DNA of 64,000 bases from Parelaphostrongylus tenuis (taxonomy: Eukaryota > Nematoda > Chromadorea > Rhabditida > Metastrongylidae), in NCBI GenBank assembly GCA_019055375.1, contig JAHQIW010007234.1:682001-746000 (forward strand), read 5' to 3'. A program made the translations under genes and the position numbers. Below, in pieces: positions 10,730 to 22,164 of this stretch. Position 1 is the first letter of the stretch. The number at the start of each line of letters is the position of its first letter. Below the pieces are notes generated by a model, which saw nothing but the letters and a program-made list of their open reading frames with translations, was not told where the DNA came from and did not search any database.

Positions 10730-11305
10730 AACCCTTTTTCATCTAAGGGTCAAACTTCCTGGGAATTGAAAGACTCGAATAGTCGGCGTCTCTAACCACT
10801 GAGAGCGATACTGTATACTCCAGTGGAGTGGAGTACGTTTTCTGCTGCACACTGCGTCACTAAGGATTCATTGCTAGGGATTGATCTAGTAAAATAACAC
10901 CTCAAAGCATACTATTCTTCTACTGAGATGATTAGTTATTGAATGACGTTCAGACATTTATCACAACACTAACGAGATTGTAAGCACATAAAGATATCAC
11001 GGCCAGTTAAGTGGCTTTAATCAGTCGGCCTTCCGATTAACTGGGCGTATTGCCGATATGTTTTACAATCTCGTTAGTGTTGTGGTAAATGTCTAAATGT
11101 TATTCAATAACTAATCATCTCAGTAGAAGAATAGTGTGCTTTGAAGTGTTAATTAAACTAAATCAATACCTAGTAATGAATCCTTAGTGACGTAGAGCGT
11201 GACAGAAAACGTACTCCACTCCACTGGAGTATACAGTATCGCTATCGGGGTTAAAGACGCGGACTATAGTCTTTTAATTCTCAGAAAGTTGCGTTCTCAA
11301 AAGTT
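10730..11305. mobile_element. Long palindromic (fold-back) element
   Basis: The arms about 10730-11005 and 11050-11305 are inverted copies with few differences: GTATACTCCAGTGGAGTGGAG occurs in both orientations, as do ACTAATCATCTCAGTAGAAG and ACAATCTCGTTAGTGTTGTG. The centre is near 11025. No ORF is present. It is probably a non-autonomous DNA transposon. Confidence 0.85.
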
Positions 11306-11615
11306 AGAGTGTTAAACCCCGGGTCTGTCAGGGCTAGAGGTCTCTGATCATTTCAAGGACATCGCCTCTTGTACGCCTTTGGCAATACTCCTCGGATACG
11401 ACGGTTGCAGATCGTCTTGTTGACAAAATGAGTCATTCGACGCGAACACGTTGTTGCCAAGTGCAGCTTACAGTCATCTCAATGTCTCATCTCACAGTGA
11501 ACTCTATGATTTGAAATAATGAATGTTAAAGTCGAGAAGTTTTTTTTAATCCTTCAGCACGAGAGTTCTCCTCTCCGACCATATTGTGGGAATCCCTATC
11601 TTTTGGAGCCCGTAA

Positions 11616-11905
11616 GAGCGCATATGGCGCAGTGGTCAGTGGTGCTCTCCGTCGCACACAAGGGCTATGGTGCGGTCTCGCGCTCTTGGTTCATCAAGCT
11701 TTCTATCATTTCGAGTTCTGTAAATTGCTTCTAGACTTTTCTGGGGAATAAACAGCACTAACTTTACATATTGGAAGGTCACGTCGCGTTGTTGTAAAGG
11801 TCAAATATTCATCGAAGCACCTCAAACTTAGCCAAAAATTGAGGACAGATGCATGCCACATCTCTTAGGGATGATCAGCGCCGAAAGCTTTAATCATTTG
11901 GCCTT
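11616..11905 (+). mobile_element. tRNA-derived SINE, family A, copy 2
   Basis: It starts GAGCGCATATGGCGCAGTGG (A box), and the decayed B box reads GCGGTCTCGCGCTC. Body and tail blocks are those of the family, including CACCTCAAAC and 'GGGATGATCAGCGCCGA'. It is diverged. Confidence 0.85.
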
Positions 11906-12354
11906 TAATTTGGAGCCCAAGCTCCGCTTCTTCTACCTTGTCGATCCAAAGCTTGGATTTCGAACATGAATGCAAATGAGCCGGCTGAATCTCGTTCGGT
12001 AAAACATGGTGATGTTTCCTCAGTGGATCGTGCTTCAAAGACGCATTTCTTTCGTTGGACGCTCGAAAAACTCATATTTTGCACTCCATTTTCGAGTGAT
12101 TCAATTCTGAGCCCGCCAGAACCCAAAATCAGTCTGTGTAGAATCATCTATGCCAACAATGCGATAAAGCCAAGTTATTTGAATCAATAAATCCATGATG
12201 TTTTCAATTCCTCAAATACTTTAGTGATCGAGAAATTACCATCTGTTCAGGAAAAACGGCGGTTTAGCGTCCTGGTTCAGGTGGCCCACATTACACATCT
12301 GCTTGCTAGTTTTGATACTGCACTGCGAGCACACCAACCCATCTCTCGAAATCG

Positions 12355-12630
12355 AGAAGTAGTTAGCAGACTTGTTTGAGAGGATAAGCAGTCCTGACTC
12401 AGTACATCGGTAGGCCAACCGCGAGGCATTTTGAAAGATGGATATGCATTCATTCACCTCTAAGAGCGTTTGGTTAATCGAATACATGGAGGCAAGATAG
12501 AAAACTCCCGAGATAAAGGATAACATTCTCGTCGTTGATTATTTCCCGAGAAATGCGCCATGCATTCGTCTTCGATTTTAGCTTCATCTGAGGTGACTGG
12601 ATGCATATCTGGCCTTTTTATACTAGCCTC
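12355..12630. mobile_element. SINE family A fragments in inverted orientation
   Basis: 12358-12465 is the middle of the SINE on the plus strand (AGGATAAGCAGTCCTGACTC..., ATGCATTCATTCACCTC). 12515-12625 is the 3' part on the minus strand (GCGCCATGCATTCGTCTTCG). The two parts face each other, giving a partial hairpin. The head with the A and B boxes is missing. Confidence 0.7.
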
Positions 12631-12944
12631 ACTCTGGATGCTCATCCGGTGCCCGGACAGGCTCGACTCGTATCGTTCTATCAATGGGGGTGTCGGCCGT
12701 ACCCCGTAGACAACCTGGTGACCACCATGCGCGAAGTAACAGAAAAAAAACCGTGGCACTGCCTGTTGTGGGGCCCGACGTGGACACCTCTACTACTACC
12801 TGTTCGCCTATATACATAATCTTCACATCCAACTCTGCAGGATGCGTTGCTCTTGGGATTGCCTGGAGGAGTGGACCTCTGAAAAGTGTCTGTTTTCGTA
12901 CACCAATATATAGGTGGTACCACGCTCTAGGCAAAGTTGGGAGA

Positions 12945-13435
12945 TAAGGCTGGTTGCTGCCGGAATGGCGCGGTATGTGTGCGAGGCGTAGAGCATGAGA
13001 GGCGGGTCAGGACGACTCGCTTCGTAAAAGACGGTACATTGAAGAGGTTAAGAGCAGAGGGAGGAGTGCGCGTGCCAGTGTCGGAGCAGAGGCGGCCGCC
13101 CCAACGACATCAGAGAGTGCACACACACAAAGGTGTGGGACACAAAAACCCGGAGGGGGCCAAGCGTTGGGCACAAGGGAGGGGGCGAGGGCGGGAGGCG
13201 AAGACCAGGGGCTGAGGGCTCACCGGAAGGGGGGGTGCAGGGTGAGCCGGGCGGGCAAAGCCGACCGTCGACGCGGGGGGGACGAAGCGGCACCGTTGGG
13301 AGGTGCGGGGGGGGTAGCAAAAATTGTCAAGGACTGGGCGGCGGGGGGAGAGGGCCATAAGGCGGGGAAGGGGAGGGGGACGACCCTGGAGACGCGGACG
13401 GGAGGGAGGGGTTAGGGGAGCACGGGGGGGTCAAA
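12945..13435 (+). other. Strongly G-skewed, GC-rich block
   Basis: About 490 bp with repeated G-runs on the plus strand and far fewer C-runs, set in otherwise AT-rich DNA. Several overlapping frames are open on both strands, but their translations (Gly/Arg or Pro/Leu-rich) reflect composition only. The block ends exactly where a SINE begins (about 13436) and sits just before the first retained kinesin motor exon. G-quadruplex formation is likely by inspection. It could be unique host DNA, an expanded satellite or an assembly artefact. Confidence 0.7.
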
Positions 13436-13735
13436 GAGCGCATGTGGCGCAGTGGTTAGAGGTGCCCTGCTTCGCACACGAGGTCACTGGTTCGATCTCG
13501 CGCTCATGGCTCACCAAGCCATCTATCCCTCCGGGGTCGGTAAATTGGTACCAGACAGGTCCCAGACTTGTCTGGGAGGATAAGCAGCACTGACTCGGTT
13601 CAGCGGGAGGCCACCGCGAGTCATTGTAAAGGCCAGATGCGCATTCAATCACCTCAAACGAAGTAAAAATTGAAGTCGAATGCATGGCGCATCCCTCAGG
13701 GATTGATCAACGCCGAGAGCTTTATCCTTTATCCT
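13436..13735 (+). mobile_element. tRNA-derived SINE, family A, copy 3 (best preserved)
   Basis: This is a near-consensus copy. It has the A box in GTGGCGCAGTGGTTAGAGG, the B box GGTTCGATCTC, CCAAGCCATC, GGGGTCGGTAAATTGGTACC, GGAGGATAAGCAGCACTGAC, GGCCACCGCGAGTCATTGTA and a tail ending GAGAGCTTTATCCTTTATCC. The A- and B-box spacing fits an internal RNA polymerase III promoter. Confidence 0.92.
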
Positions 13736-14571
13736 CTATATCAGAATAATCTAAATAAGCTGCTTTAAACGATAGTAAAAACGAATACTCAGTGGATGAA
13801 GATTAGTCATCAAGGAGAGAAGTATAGAGAATTTTTGCTGGCGCAGTATCTTCATTCTGTATTAATTTGCTTTGATAACAATTTCACATTGATTCAGGAC
13901 CGAGTTTTTGATGATTTGGGGAGCCATATAGTTGACGGATGTGTCGACGGAAAAAATGGGACTATTCTTGTATATGGTAACTTTACATAGGCTTTTCCAT
14001 AGTTGTAAAATGTCTGCTTCTTACTCAGCCTCTCCATAGGAACTCTTAATTTCGCGTCAGCTTTTCCAAATTTCTAGGTCGAACTGGATCCGGAAAAACA
14101 CACACAATGTTCGGGGGCCTCCGAACGTTAAGGATTGCCTTTTTGATAAACATGAGCAAGGAATTGTGCCTCGGGTTTGTGGCGCTTTATTTGAGAGATT
14201 GTGTATTAGAGCAGCAGAGGTAAGAGAATATCTTGGAAAAGAGGTTTATCCCCAAATATAACAGCGTTTCTCATTTCAGAAAGGCGAGAATTTCATCTAT
14301 GAAGTTTCATGTCGATTTGTGGAGCTGTATAACGAGAACTCTACGATTTGCTGAGTTCTTCTCAACATAAGCTGTCTATACGAAATGATTTGGAGGTGAT
14401 CAATGTCTGCTATTTTATGATGGCATACTAATGAATGCATCTGCAGGAGTTCCAATTGGTTGATGTCTCCGAACACAAGGTTCAGTCCGCCGGCGACTTT
14501 ATTCGGGTTGGTTTTTTTCTTCTTATAACATATTTTGAGCCTTTCATGAGGTTTGTTATGGCTTTTATAAA

Positions 14572-14614
14572 TTGCTAGACACGTGTTTCGGCTTTCCAGC
14601 CCCATCAGCATCGC
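14572..14614 (-). ncRNA. Decayed hammerhead ribozyme in a kinesin intron
   Basis: The minus strand reads CUGAUGG, then GGCU-GGAA-AGCC as stem II, GAAA, CACGUG as stem III and the cleavage site UC. The last A of CUGANGA is G, and stem I pairs poorly (GCGAUG against UAGCAA). The architecture is that of the element-borne type I hammerheads seen elsewhere in the window, but this copy is probably inactive. Confidence 0.55.
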
Positions 14615-15214
14615 GGTGCCTTTCGGTTACTCAGTTCGTCGGGAATTTACGTCCCATAAAGTGTAACCGAAGCCAAACTTTTTACACTTGACATACGGTG
14701 ATACGATCACCGTAGCGTTTTTTGAAGTGGTTTTGTTTTTTTAGTTGCTAGTTTTCAGTTCCATTTATTCCAGATACTTGAAACTGGCTGGGATGCCAGA
14801 CGTTCAGCGGAAACGGCGATGAATCGCGAGTCGTGGCGATCACACAGCATCTTCACTGTGATTGTTGGTTAATGAGCCTTAGAGACGCATTCAAGGAAGC
14901 GAGGTTTTTTGTCCCTTGAAAATATATCGGAGACAAAAAATGAAAAGGAAAGCATTTTGTGGAATAGAAAGCGGCAGAGAAATGTGTGATCATTCCTCGA
15001 ATTTGTTTCATGTTGTAGATTCACCCTCGCATTCTTCTGCTAAAATGTTTGATTATACAGCAAATGTTTCCTAATAAAAAAAATATGCAACTGCGAATAT
15101 AAACAGAATGGACAAAAACCTACTTCTCGGCAATATGAATATTTTATCCATCGGAGAATTCAATTCTTCTATGTTCTTTGTAGATATAGCGATTTTCTTC
15201 CTCTCTTCTGTCAC

Positions 15215-15320
15215 ATATATATCTATATATATATATACATATATACATATATACATACATTGTACATATATATACATATATACATGTATATATATGTATA
15301 TATATATATATATATATTTA
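15215..15320. repeat. TA-rich microsatellite
   Basis: A (TA)n tract with CA and TG interruptions in an intron of the kinesin pseudogene. Confidence 0.9.
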
Positions 15321-17497
15321 TGAAGAGCATGAAGTAATTCTAACCGCATCAGAAAAGAAAACAAGTTTTCGCAAAAGAAGAGGACTAGAAACCTTGTTGC
15401 ATTGCATGCATCCTCCAAGTCACGATCTCCGATTGCGAAGGCCTTCTCAGTCGGGAACAGTTCAATTTTCAGGTGAAAACCGCAGAGCAAGTGAACGACT
15501 TTCGTAAATAAAAGGAGCGCCATCCTAATCTTGTAGATTTGGCAGGTTTCGAGAGGCAAACCCAATCGAAAGCTTCCGGTGACCTTTCCAAAGAAGCTGT
15601 TAACATTGATATGGTATTTAATTTCTCGGTGCAAATCGGTTATCTCAATCCATCACTCAACCCTTTGTAAGCAAGGCATTTTGTCACTTTTCTTTGAACT
15701 GTTGGCAATAATTAGATAGCTCAAATCTCGGAGACTAATAGTGCGCTTATTTTCTGATAATAGCTTCCAAATGATCTTCAACTACGCAAAGAATGTGACT
15801 TACACACCTGGCGCGCAGTTTTTGCTCGACTGGATTGTGTAGACAGAATCTCGCAATATTAGTAACAAGCAACAAGCGCTAGATGAGAGAGTGAAAAAAG
15901 CACATTTTGCACTTCCTGGCTTGGACTTAGGCTTTATAACGAATCTATTCTGCAATAAAAGATTGAATTGAAAAGTCTAAGCTATAGAACCAAGGAACAA
16001 TGTTAGTTCTATAGTTCGAACAGAAGAAGCCTGGAAATATTTCTGAAACGGCAAGAAAATTCTCCAACAAGTAAGGGAAATCGCGCCCTTCGAGAGGACT
16101 TTTGGGTCGGCACGCAGCGCGATATTCAAGGTATAATCTTTTTTGGGCTACCACAGCGCATCTTCAGTGATTTTCAGAATATCAAATTGCCAATTTATGT
16201 TACTGAATGACCATCAGAAGTCTGTGGGAATAGCTCTGCAATAGCCCGGCGAGTAACGCGCCGACGCTTTGAGTGAGAAACCTATTGTTATTTTTCGCTG
16301 CCACAATGCAGTACAAAGGTTTTTCCAAAAGCCAAGAGCAGGCATAAAATTACCGAGTTCAAACTATCAAATGATTTTTAAAAGTCTGACAAAAACACGA
16401 AAAATGTCTCGTTTCAGAAGGTTGAAAATGGGATCGAGATATTCGACCATTTTAGTTAAGGACTAGAAGTCGAAATAGAATGTTATCTGTTTCAGTCGTT
16501 AACTGTTTTATGGCGCGTTGTACGAACTCTATCAGACGTAAGTCGTCGCGATGAGTACGTACCATATTGTGACTCGCAGCTAACTCACTTCTTACAAGAT
16601 TCCCTAGGAGGTAATAGCAGAACAGCTGTCATCGTGACGATCCACCCTGATAAAGAGTAAGTTCTGGAGTATACATTGTGGTGCTTACTGTCTGATCCAC
16701 TCCAAAGCATCAGACTTCTAAAAAAAAAAAAAAGGGTTGTAACCGTTACTATTTGATAATGTTAGATACTAAGAATGTTAGTCCATTTCTTGTGAGAATA
16801 AAACCTCCCTTTCAGAGTGGAGGTGAATGAGAAGCTTTAGCTGATTCAATAATTTTTCTATATAACCGTAAGGGCTAGAACATATGCAGGCTGACAGAGA
16901 AAACATCTGTCCAGTTTATGAATAAAAAAAGATTTTATAGTTATGAATCGGACACGTTCTCCACGTTGGCATTCGCTGCGGAATGTCGGAAAATCGAAAA
17001 TTATGTACGTCCCAACGAGGACTTGACGGGTGACACGGTGATGGCTTACAAGAGTGAGATCGCTCGTCTTCGTGAAGAAGTACGACTGACCGAGGAGAGG
17101 ACTCGTTCAGGTTACCTCATATTATCTATATAATCAATATGGATTTCTTCTATACCAGTTAAGAAATTCCGGTAAAGAACTGTTAGTTGTCCCTTCAGAA
17201 CTGTGGTCCCAGAATGGCGGCAATCAAAGAAGAGCTGGAGGAATGGAAGGAAACAGCGATTTTGCGCGAGAAGGCGCTTGCTGAAGCGCAAATTCGATGT
17301 GATTTCCTCATTGCACAGCTCTTGAGTAAAGCAAATCAAGAAAGCAGCGACCAGGTTTGCCCTCAAATGTTTTCATATTTTTTGAGATTATCAGGAGTTT
17401 CTGATATCGAACTGTAGCTTTGTATGCTTGAAGGTGTTCTTAATCAAACTTGACTTAGCAGTTTGGGCCTATTTTGTATATCTGGGAGCAGGAGCTG

Positions 17498-17550
17498 TGG
17501 CCGAAGGGTTAGTGATTCTAGGTGCGGGTTCGAATACCTCCAGAACTGCC
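17498..17550 (+). repeat. Short tRNA-like insertion
   Basis: AGCTGTGGCCGAAGGGTTAGTG followed closely by GGGTTCGAATACCTCC resembles an A box and a B box at reduced spacing. It is absent from the homologous intron of copy 1 (about 600-720), so it is an insertion. It is too short for a tRNA. Confidence 0.4.
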
Positions 17551-18537
17551 GGCAATGAATTAATAAGCGCGTTGTCCTCGCTGTTTTTGAGATTGCTTAG
17601 AAATATTCCAAGGCTGTTCTACGACGTTCGTGATGAGGAAAGAAATCCTCAAGCAAGCAGTGAATGCGAGACGAATCGAATGCTTGAAGTGCTGCGATCT
17701 GCACAACAAATTATTGAAGACGAATCGTTTGAAAAGAATTATCAGAAATAGTGCCGGTTCTTCTCTGTATCCTACTCAGCTGTAGGTGGAGAAAGGATAA
17801 ATTAACTCGATATGTTGAGAAACTTACCGCCATTCTGTCAGATTGTGGTTGGGTGTTGGACAATATTCTTTCTCATCATGCGAAAAGTTTTGTAATTGCT
17901 CTAGAAAATGGGAAGTGATATAGAAGAGCATCGGTCTTTTTTATAATGTGGATTGAAAGACGCAGACATTCAGTGGAGCAAAAGCTGCATACACTCAATT
18001 CATTGAAAGTATGTGGGGAGGTAAAAATCTGGCGTCGTCCTCAGTATATTAAGATTGACCGGTACCTCCATTAAAAATGATATTGATGACTTTCTTTTAA
18101 TTTATTTTCCATGGTAGTTATGCCAATCATGTTATTCTTCAAACGTTGAAGATCCACGCTCTATGTGAGTATGAGATTGATAAATTCGTACAAATTTCAT
18201 TCGTTATCTTTCACATAGACTTTTTTATTAGCAGCCGCACGATGTAGTGATGCACGATATTCTTACACAACTCTGGGGAGAGCTCGACTCAGGAGAGACG
18301 GTTGAAGAAGTCCCAAATTTCAACTCGAGGATAACGTACCTGTTAGTGGTTTCTTCTTCCTACATCTAGAGTTAAAAATTTCTTTTGAATTATGTAGTGT
18401 ACGTTTTGAAAAAATTCGCACTAGTCCCTTCTATAACCGTCTAGAATACGCTCGAAGTGAACTCGATCAGTTGCAACACGTTACGAATCTGCAAAGGCGG
18501 CTAGAAAAGAATTTCCATGCTCACGAATGTATTTTAG

Positions 18538-20312
18538 AAAACTTGTTATAATTGCGGCACTACAAGAAATATTGGAGGCGGGTGGAAACGAGTGGACGGT
18601 AAAACTTCGTGCAAGTAAGTGCGGAGCAATTTCAGAGGTCGCTATTTTATTCAGCTCTTTCAGTGTAAACCTATGTAATTCAGCGCGTGCAAATTATATC
18701 GTAAATATCATACCGGTGAAGATCGTCCAGAGCATCTATGGCGTAGACCACCACAAGAACGAGCTCCGAGGAGGGGCACTCGTGTTGAGTTTGCATCTGA
18801 CAACGAGGTGTTTTTTGCTTTCCTTGTCTCTTACTTATCTCGAGATCAGCAATCTTTTTTCTTGTATATCATCATGCTAAGCCTTTATTATTTCTTCATA
18901 CTGTTACTGCCTCCTTTGATACTGTGTTCGTTTTTCCTCAAATTATTGACCGTTTTGGTGCGAAGTGTCCCATACGGTGACAGTGATCGCCGCGACGCGC
19001 GAGAATAGCGCGAGTATATTGGCGCGCGCTGCACAGAAAATGTAGGAATTTATACTGGCGAACTAGGATTTAGAGAGGTCATAATCGTCATTGAATGATG
19101 GATCATAAAAGAGGCTTCTTCAAAGGTTTCCTCAGTATGAAATTCGCCAAAGTATTAAGAAAAAATACGAGGAAACTACACTCATAAAAGGACTTGTTTG
19201 CTGCTTCCTTATAGAAGCTGTATTGAGAGATATTGAGGAGAAAAACGAGGCTGTTGCATGAGAATTTCATCTTACTCCTGAGTATTTGAGAATGTTGCTT
19301 GAGACGAATCTTGTCACAATCCTGGATTTAGTTGAGTTCAGGCGTTCCTTATGTATCGTAAGAGAGCATTGTAGTATGCTGTAAACTTATCACTTTTTAT
19401 CAAGCTGAAGTCACTACTTTATTCAATGAATTGTGAAATAGCTCTCATTCTAGAACACTTGTTACAACTGTCCGGCCACAGTACCCAAAAGCACTTCTAG
19501 ACGTGTGGAGGGAAAACCGGCGTGCAAGTAAGTGTCCAATTGAATAAAGATAGAAATTCTTAAGAGAGTAATTCTGTGAAGTTTAGCGTTTGCAAGTTGT
19601 ATTATGATAGAAATCACTGTGATCGTCCAGCTGAGCTGATTGCGAGAGAACGACGACGACGACGACGAAGGAGTGCGACGGAGGTAATTTCGCGATTTTT
19701 TTTGTTTTATATTTTTCGTCAAGCTTTCTATTTCATCCATTCTGAAGGGTCCTATTCACTGCGGACTCAATACTTTTAGCATTCAATTTGTTTTCGATCT
19801 TCTTCTTAAACCTGTCAAATACTGATTGAGCACGTCTCTTACAATATGAAGGATAGCTGGTCTGAGGCGTTTCTTTGGGCATTTGTTATTTATTACCGGG
19901 GAATGTTGAGGATGATGACCAGCTTCGCGCTGTGCAGTGACGAACGTTACAACCACTTGGCCACGGCCTCTCTATCTGATTACTCACTAGATGAAATCTT
20001 TGTTTCTGCTGTGTTTTATCTCTTCATCTATTTGTTTTTGAATTTCTCTTCCTCGTTCGTTTTTCAATTTGTTGTAATCTTATTACTTTTTACTTTAATC
20101 TTCTTTCTATTTTGTTTTATTTTTCATTCTGTTTCGTCTTTCTTTTGAATCATGAAGTATGTCAAGGAACGATCTGTCTACGATGTTATCAGTGTTTAGC
20201 AGCAGGAGTATCTAGACGTGAACGTTGAAGACGCAGGAGGCATCTGGTTCCTCTTCTTCTCCTCTTCCACCCTGCCTTGCTACGCCTCCGTGTGACGATG
20301 ATGACGTCGAGT
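18538..20312 (+). CDS. Divergent two-finger GATA-type transcription factor (copy 2)
   Basis: Exons 18538-18614, 18684-18807, 19454-19527 and 19587-19683 match the copy 1 exons one for one, with the same phases and the same split inside the CNxC knuckle. Finger 1: CYNCGTT...CNACKLYRKYH; finger 2: CYNCPAT...CNVCKLYYDRNHCDRP, then an arginine-rich run one residue longer than in copy 1. Many differences between copies are silent or conservative within the fingers. The last exon (from 20200, after GTGTTTAG) begins QQEYLDVNVED like copy 1, but an indel moves it into another frame that stops at TGA near 20293, so the acidic tail is lost. The copy 1 stop is also changed (GAGTACG). The DNA-binding part could still be made; the C-terminus is altered. 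No start codon assigned. Confidence 0.75.
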
Positions 20313-20517
20313 ACGTTCCCATCTTTCTCCATTGTTCTCTATTCGTAGATTTCATCGTCAATGTCTTCTTCTGACACTAGTTAGGCACTCTATTTCCAAT
20401 CTTGAACTGAGTTTATATAAAATCTTGCCGCCTTCACCCTGTATTTAAAGCACATGGGAGCCTCAGCAGCGTGTTGAATGCCGTCAATATCCTGCAAAAC
20501 TCAGGGGAGGCGAAATG

Positions 20518-21773
20518 TGGTAAAAGAAAAAAAGCGTAGCCCACGGCCCTGGCTCCGCCTTGTCGTACACGCAGCGGCTTGATCGCAAGCACTCCGCAGT
20601 GACGGAGTATCTCGTGCTGCCGTCCATCCGGAAGAAGGTTGTTGGTTTGATCCCCCTAACACGACGCTTCACTGTGGTTTTTTGGTGTAATCCTTTTGTT
20701 TCCAGTGCAGTACGCCCAAATCACTGACGCCATATCGCACCGTATCTCATGTAGTAACACCAAAACACAAGCGGTCAATTCATCAGTTTTTTTCACGAAT
20801 CGGCAACTTACAACAATACTTATAGCAATATAATTACATGCAACATAATTACTTAGCAACATCAATACAATACATATAAACAATAATGCAGTACAATATA
20901 ATACAAAATAAATACTAGATATTTATAAAATATCTACTTGTTGGTTACGAAAGCAACTACGTAGTTTCTCTGGGGCCTCATAGATGCGTGGTATTACAGT
21001 ACTTTGAGCAGAAGTGCGTTTTACATCGATTACACTTTGTAATGTTCTATGAGTATGATCTCGACAATAATGAAAACCTTTCTCAACCTACAGCTTTCCA
21101 TAGCATGTTTACTTGGACCATTTCTAGGCTAGTTGGCTTTAAATCTCAGAAATACCTGGTATAAATCGCCTTCTTGAACGCGTTATGTGAAAATGAGTCG
21201 GTTATATGGGAGGAACCAACTTCTATTCGCTCAAATTCGTATGAATTTTCAAAATGAGCCATCCATTGAAATAAAGCGTGCAAGCGAATATTTACTCACA
21301 TAGGGTGCGAGAATGTAACCTTCGGAAACAGATCGTGTATTAGGTCTCTCACGTAGTGATGTATAGCGGCAACCCTTGTAGATGGTCTCATTTGAGTTAT
21401 TTGGAGGGATATAAATTGGACGAAGTACAAGCTACTGCCTTGAGGGAATATTGAGCTGAAAATAAGTGAGCAGATCCGATTTAATTAAATACGACAGAAA
21501 GCAATCCGAAGGAATAGTTGGGTACGCGTTCTTGCCTCTAAACTACTTTTGCATCAAGAAGTAGTGAAAGGTCAGACAACTGAGACAACTGGAAATAACA
21601 CAAAAAAACTGCAGTGAAGCGTCGTGTTAGGGGATCGAACCAGCAACCTTCTTGCCGACGGACGGCAGCACGAGCCAGTCGTCATTGGATTGTTTTTCGC
21701 CAAGACGCTGCGGTCGCGACGTGTCGGGGCTAAAATCGTGGGCCAGAGGTCCCCAGTGTGCTAATTTCCAATG
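20518..21773. mobile_element. piggyBac-like element E1, no coding remnant
   Basis: The ends are inverted copies: 20527-20700 contains GGTTGTTGGTTTGATCCCCC and AACACGACGCTTCACTG, and 21600-21760 carries the complements (CAGTGAAGCGTCGTGTTAGG). The element interrupts the repeat that is continuous at 4.45-4.5 kb. The terminal GGTTCGATCCCC resembles a tRNA B box. The left subterminal block matches E2 and E3. No cysteine-rich exon was found in the interior. Confidence 0.7.
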
Positions 21774-22060
21774 TACGGTCCCATATGAATGCTCATGGTG
21801 AATTGTGCGGTCGCTCCAGCATGCGCGCAAGTCTGGTGCATGGAATGTTGTATTTTATTGAAACAAACACGTCCGTCCGTCTGTCGCGTGGATGTAGTCC
21901 TTCTAATGTATGCATATTTGTGTATGAAGAAGACATAAGATTATCTATTTAAAGCTCAAGATGTGACCCTCGACTGGATACTTAATGAAATTATGTTCTT
22001 GATAGAATAACTCGAGTTGCGCAAAACCCTGACATATTCGAATGTACAGTCGCTAGCACA
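21765..22060 (+). repeat. Segmental repeat unit, second copy
   Basis: Matches 4485-4800 and 23235-23530. Together with element E2 it forms one unit of a tandem arrangement E1-unit-E2-unit-E3. Confidence 0.7.
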
Positions 22061-22164
22061 GCGTCATTATTGGAACTTTCGAGTATCTCCTTTGAGATGT
22101 ATGTGTTTTATGCACTTCAAACATCTTGGGAGTGTGACTTCAAAACGTGGGTGGTTTAAAGCAC

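Larger units (their letters stand above)
13898..18480 (+). pseudogene. Kinesin-12-like motor and coiled coil (copy 2), broken
   Basis: Exons with good splice sites: 13898-13976 (DRVFDD...DGKNGTILVYG), 14078-14219 (P-loop RTGSGKTHTMFG, then EQGIVPR), 14280-14395 (EVSCRFVELYNE), 14447-14506, 14774-14867 (switch I region MNRESWRSHS), 15473-15613 (switch II NLVDLAGFERQ), 16496-16656 (DSQLTHFLQDSLGGNSRTAV), 16941-17110 (neck) and 17199-17354 (coil). Lesions: the G-run at 14113-14117 is one base short for the downstream frame; one base is missing in 'AACGAGAACTC' near 14335; there is an in-frame TAA at 15509-15511; exon 17199-17354 is one base longer than its counterpart and shifts frame; the invariant SSRSH serine is W; and the P-loop Gln is Arg. 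The motor N-terminus upstream of 13898 is absent, replaced by a SINE and the G-rich block. A (TA)n tract and further repeats lie in the introns. Confidence 0.78.

Noticed and set aside
12601..13593. Many overlapping ORFs on both strands
   Set aside because: Long frames arise from GC-rich composition (few stops); translations are low-complexity and disagree with each other.
15071..15634. 187-codon minus-strand ORF, the longest outside the retrotransposon
   Set aside because: It is antisense to the kinesin switch II exon and runs through a (TA)n tract translated as YIYIYI; no domain and wrong strand for the splice sites.
15779..15840. KNVTYTPGAQFLLDWIV as an extra kinesin exon
   Set aside because: It superficially resembles the 'V.YRDS.LTFLL.D' block, but the true exon with that block is at 16496-16656; this stretch has a stop and no matching phase.
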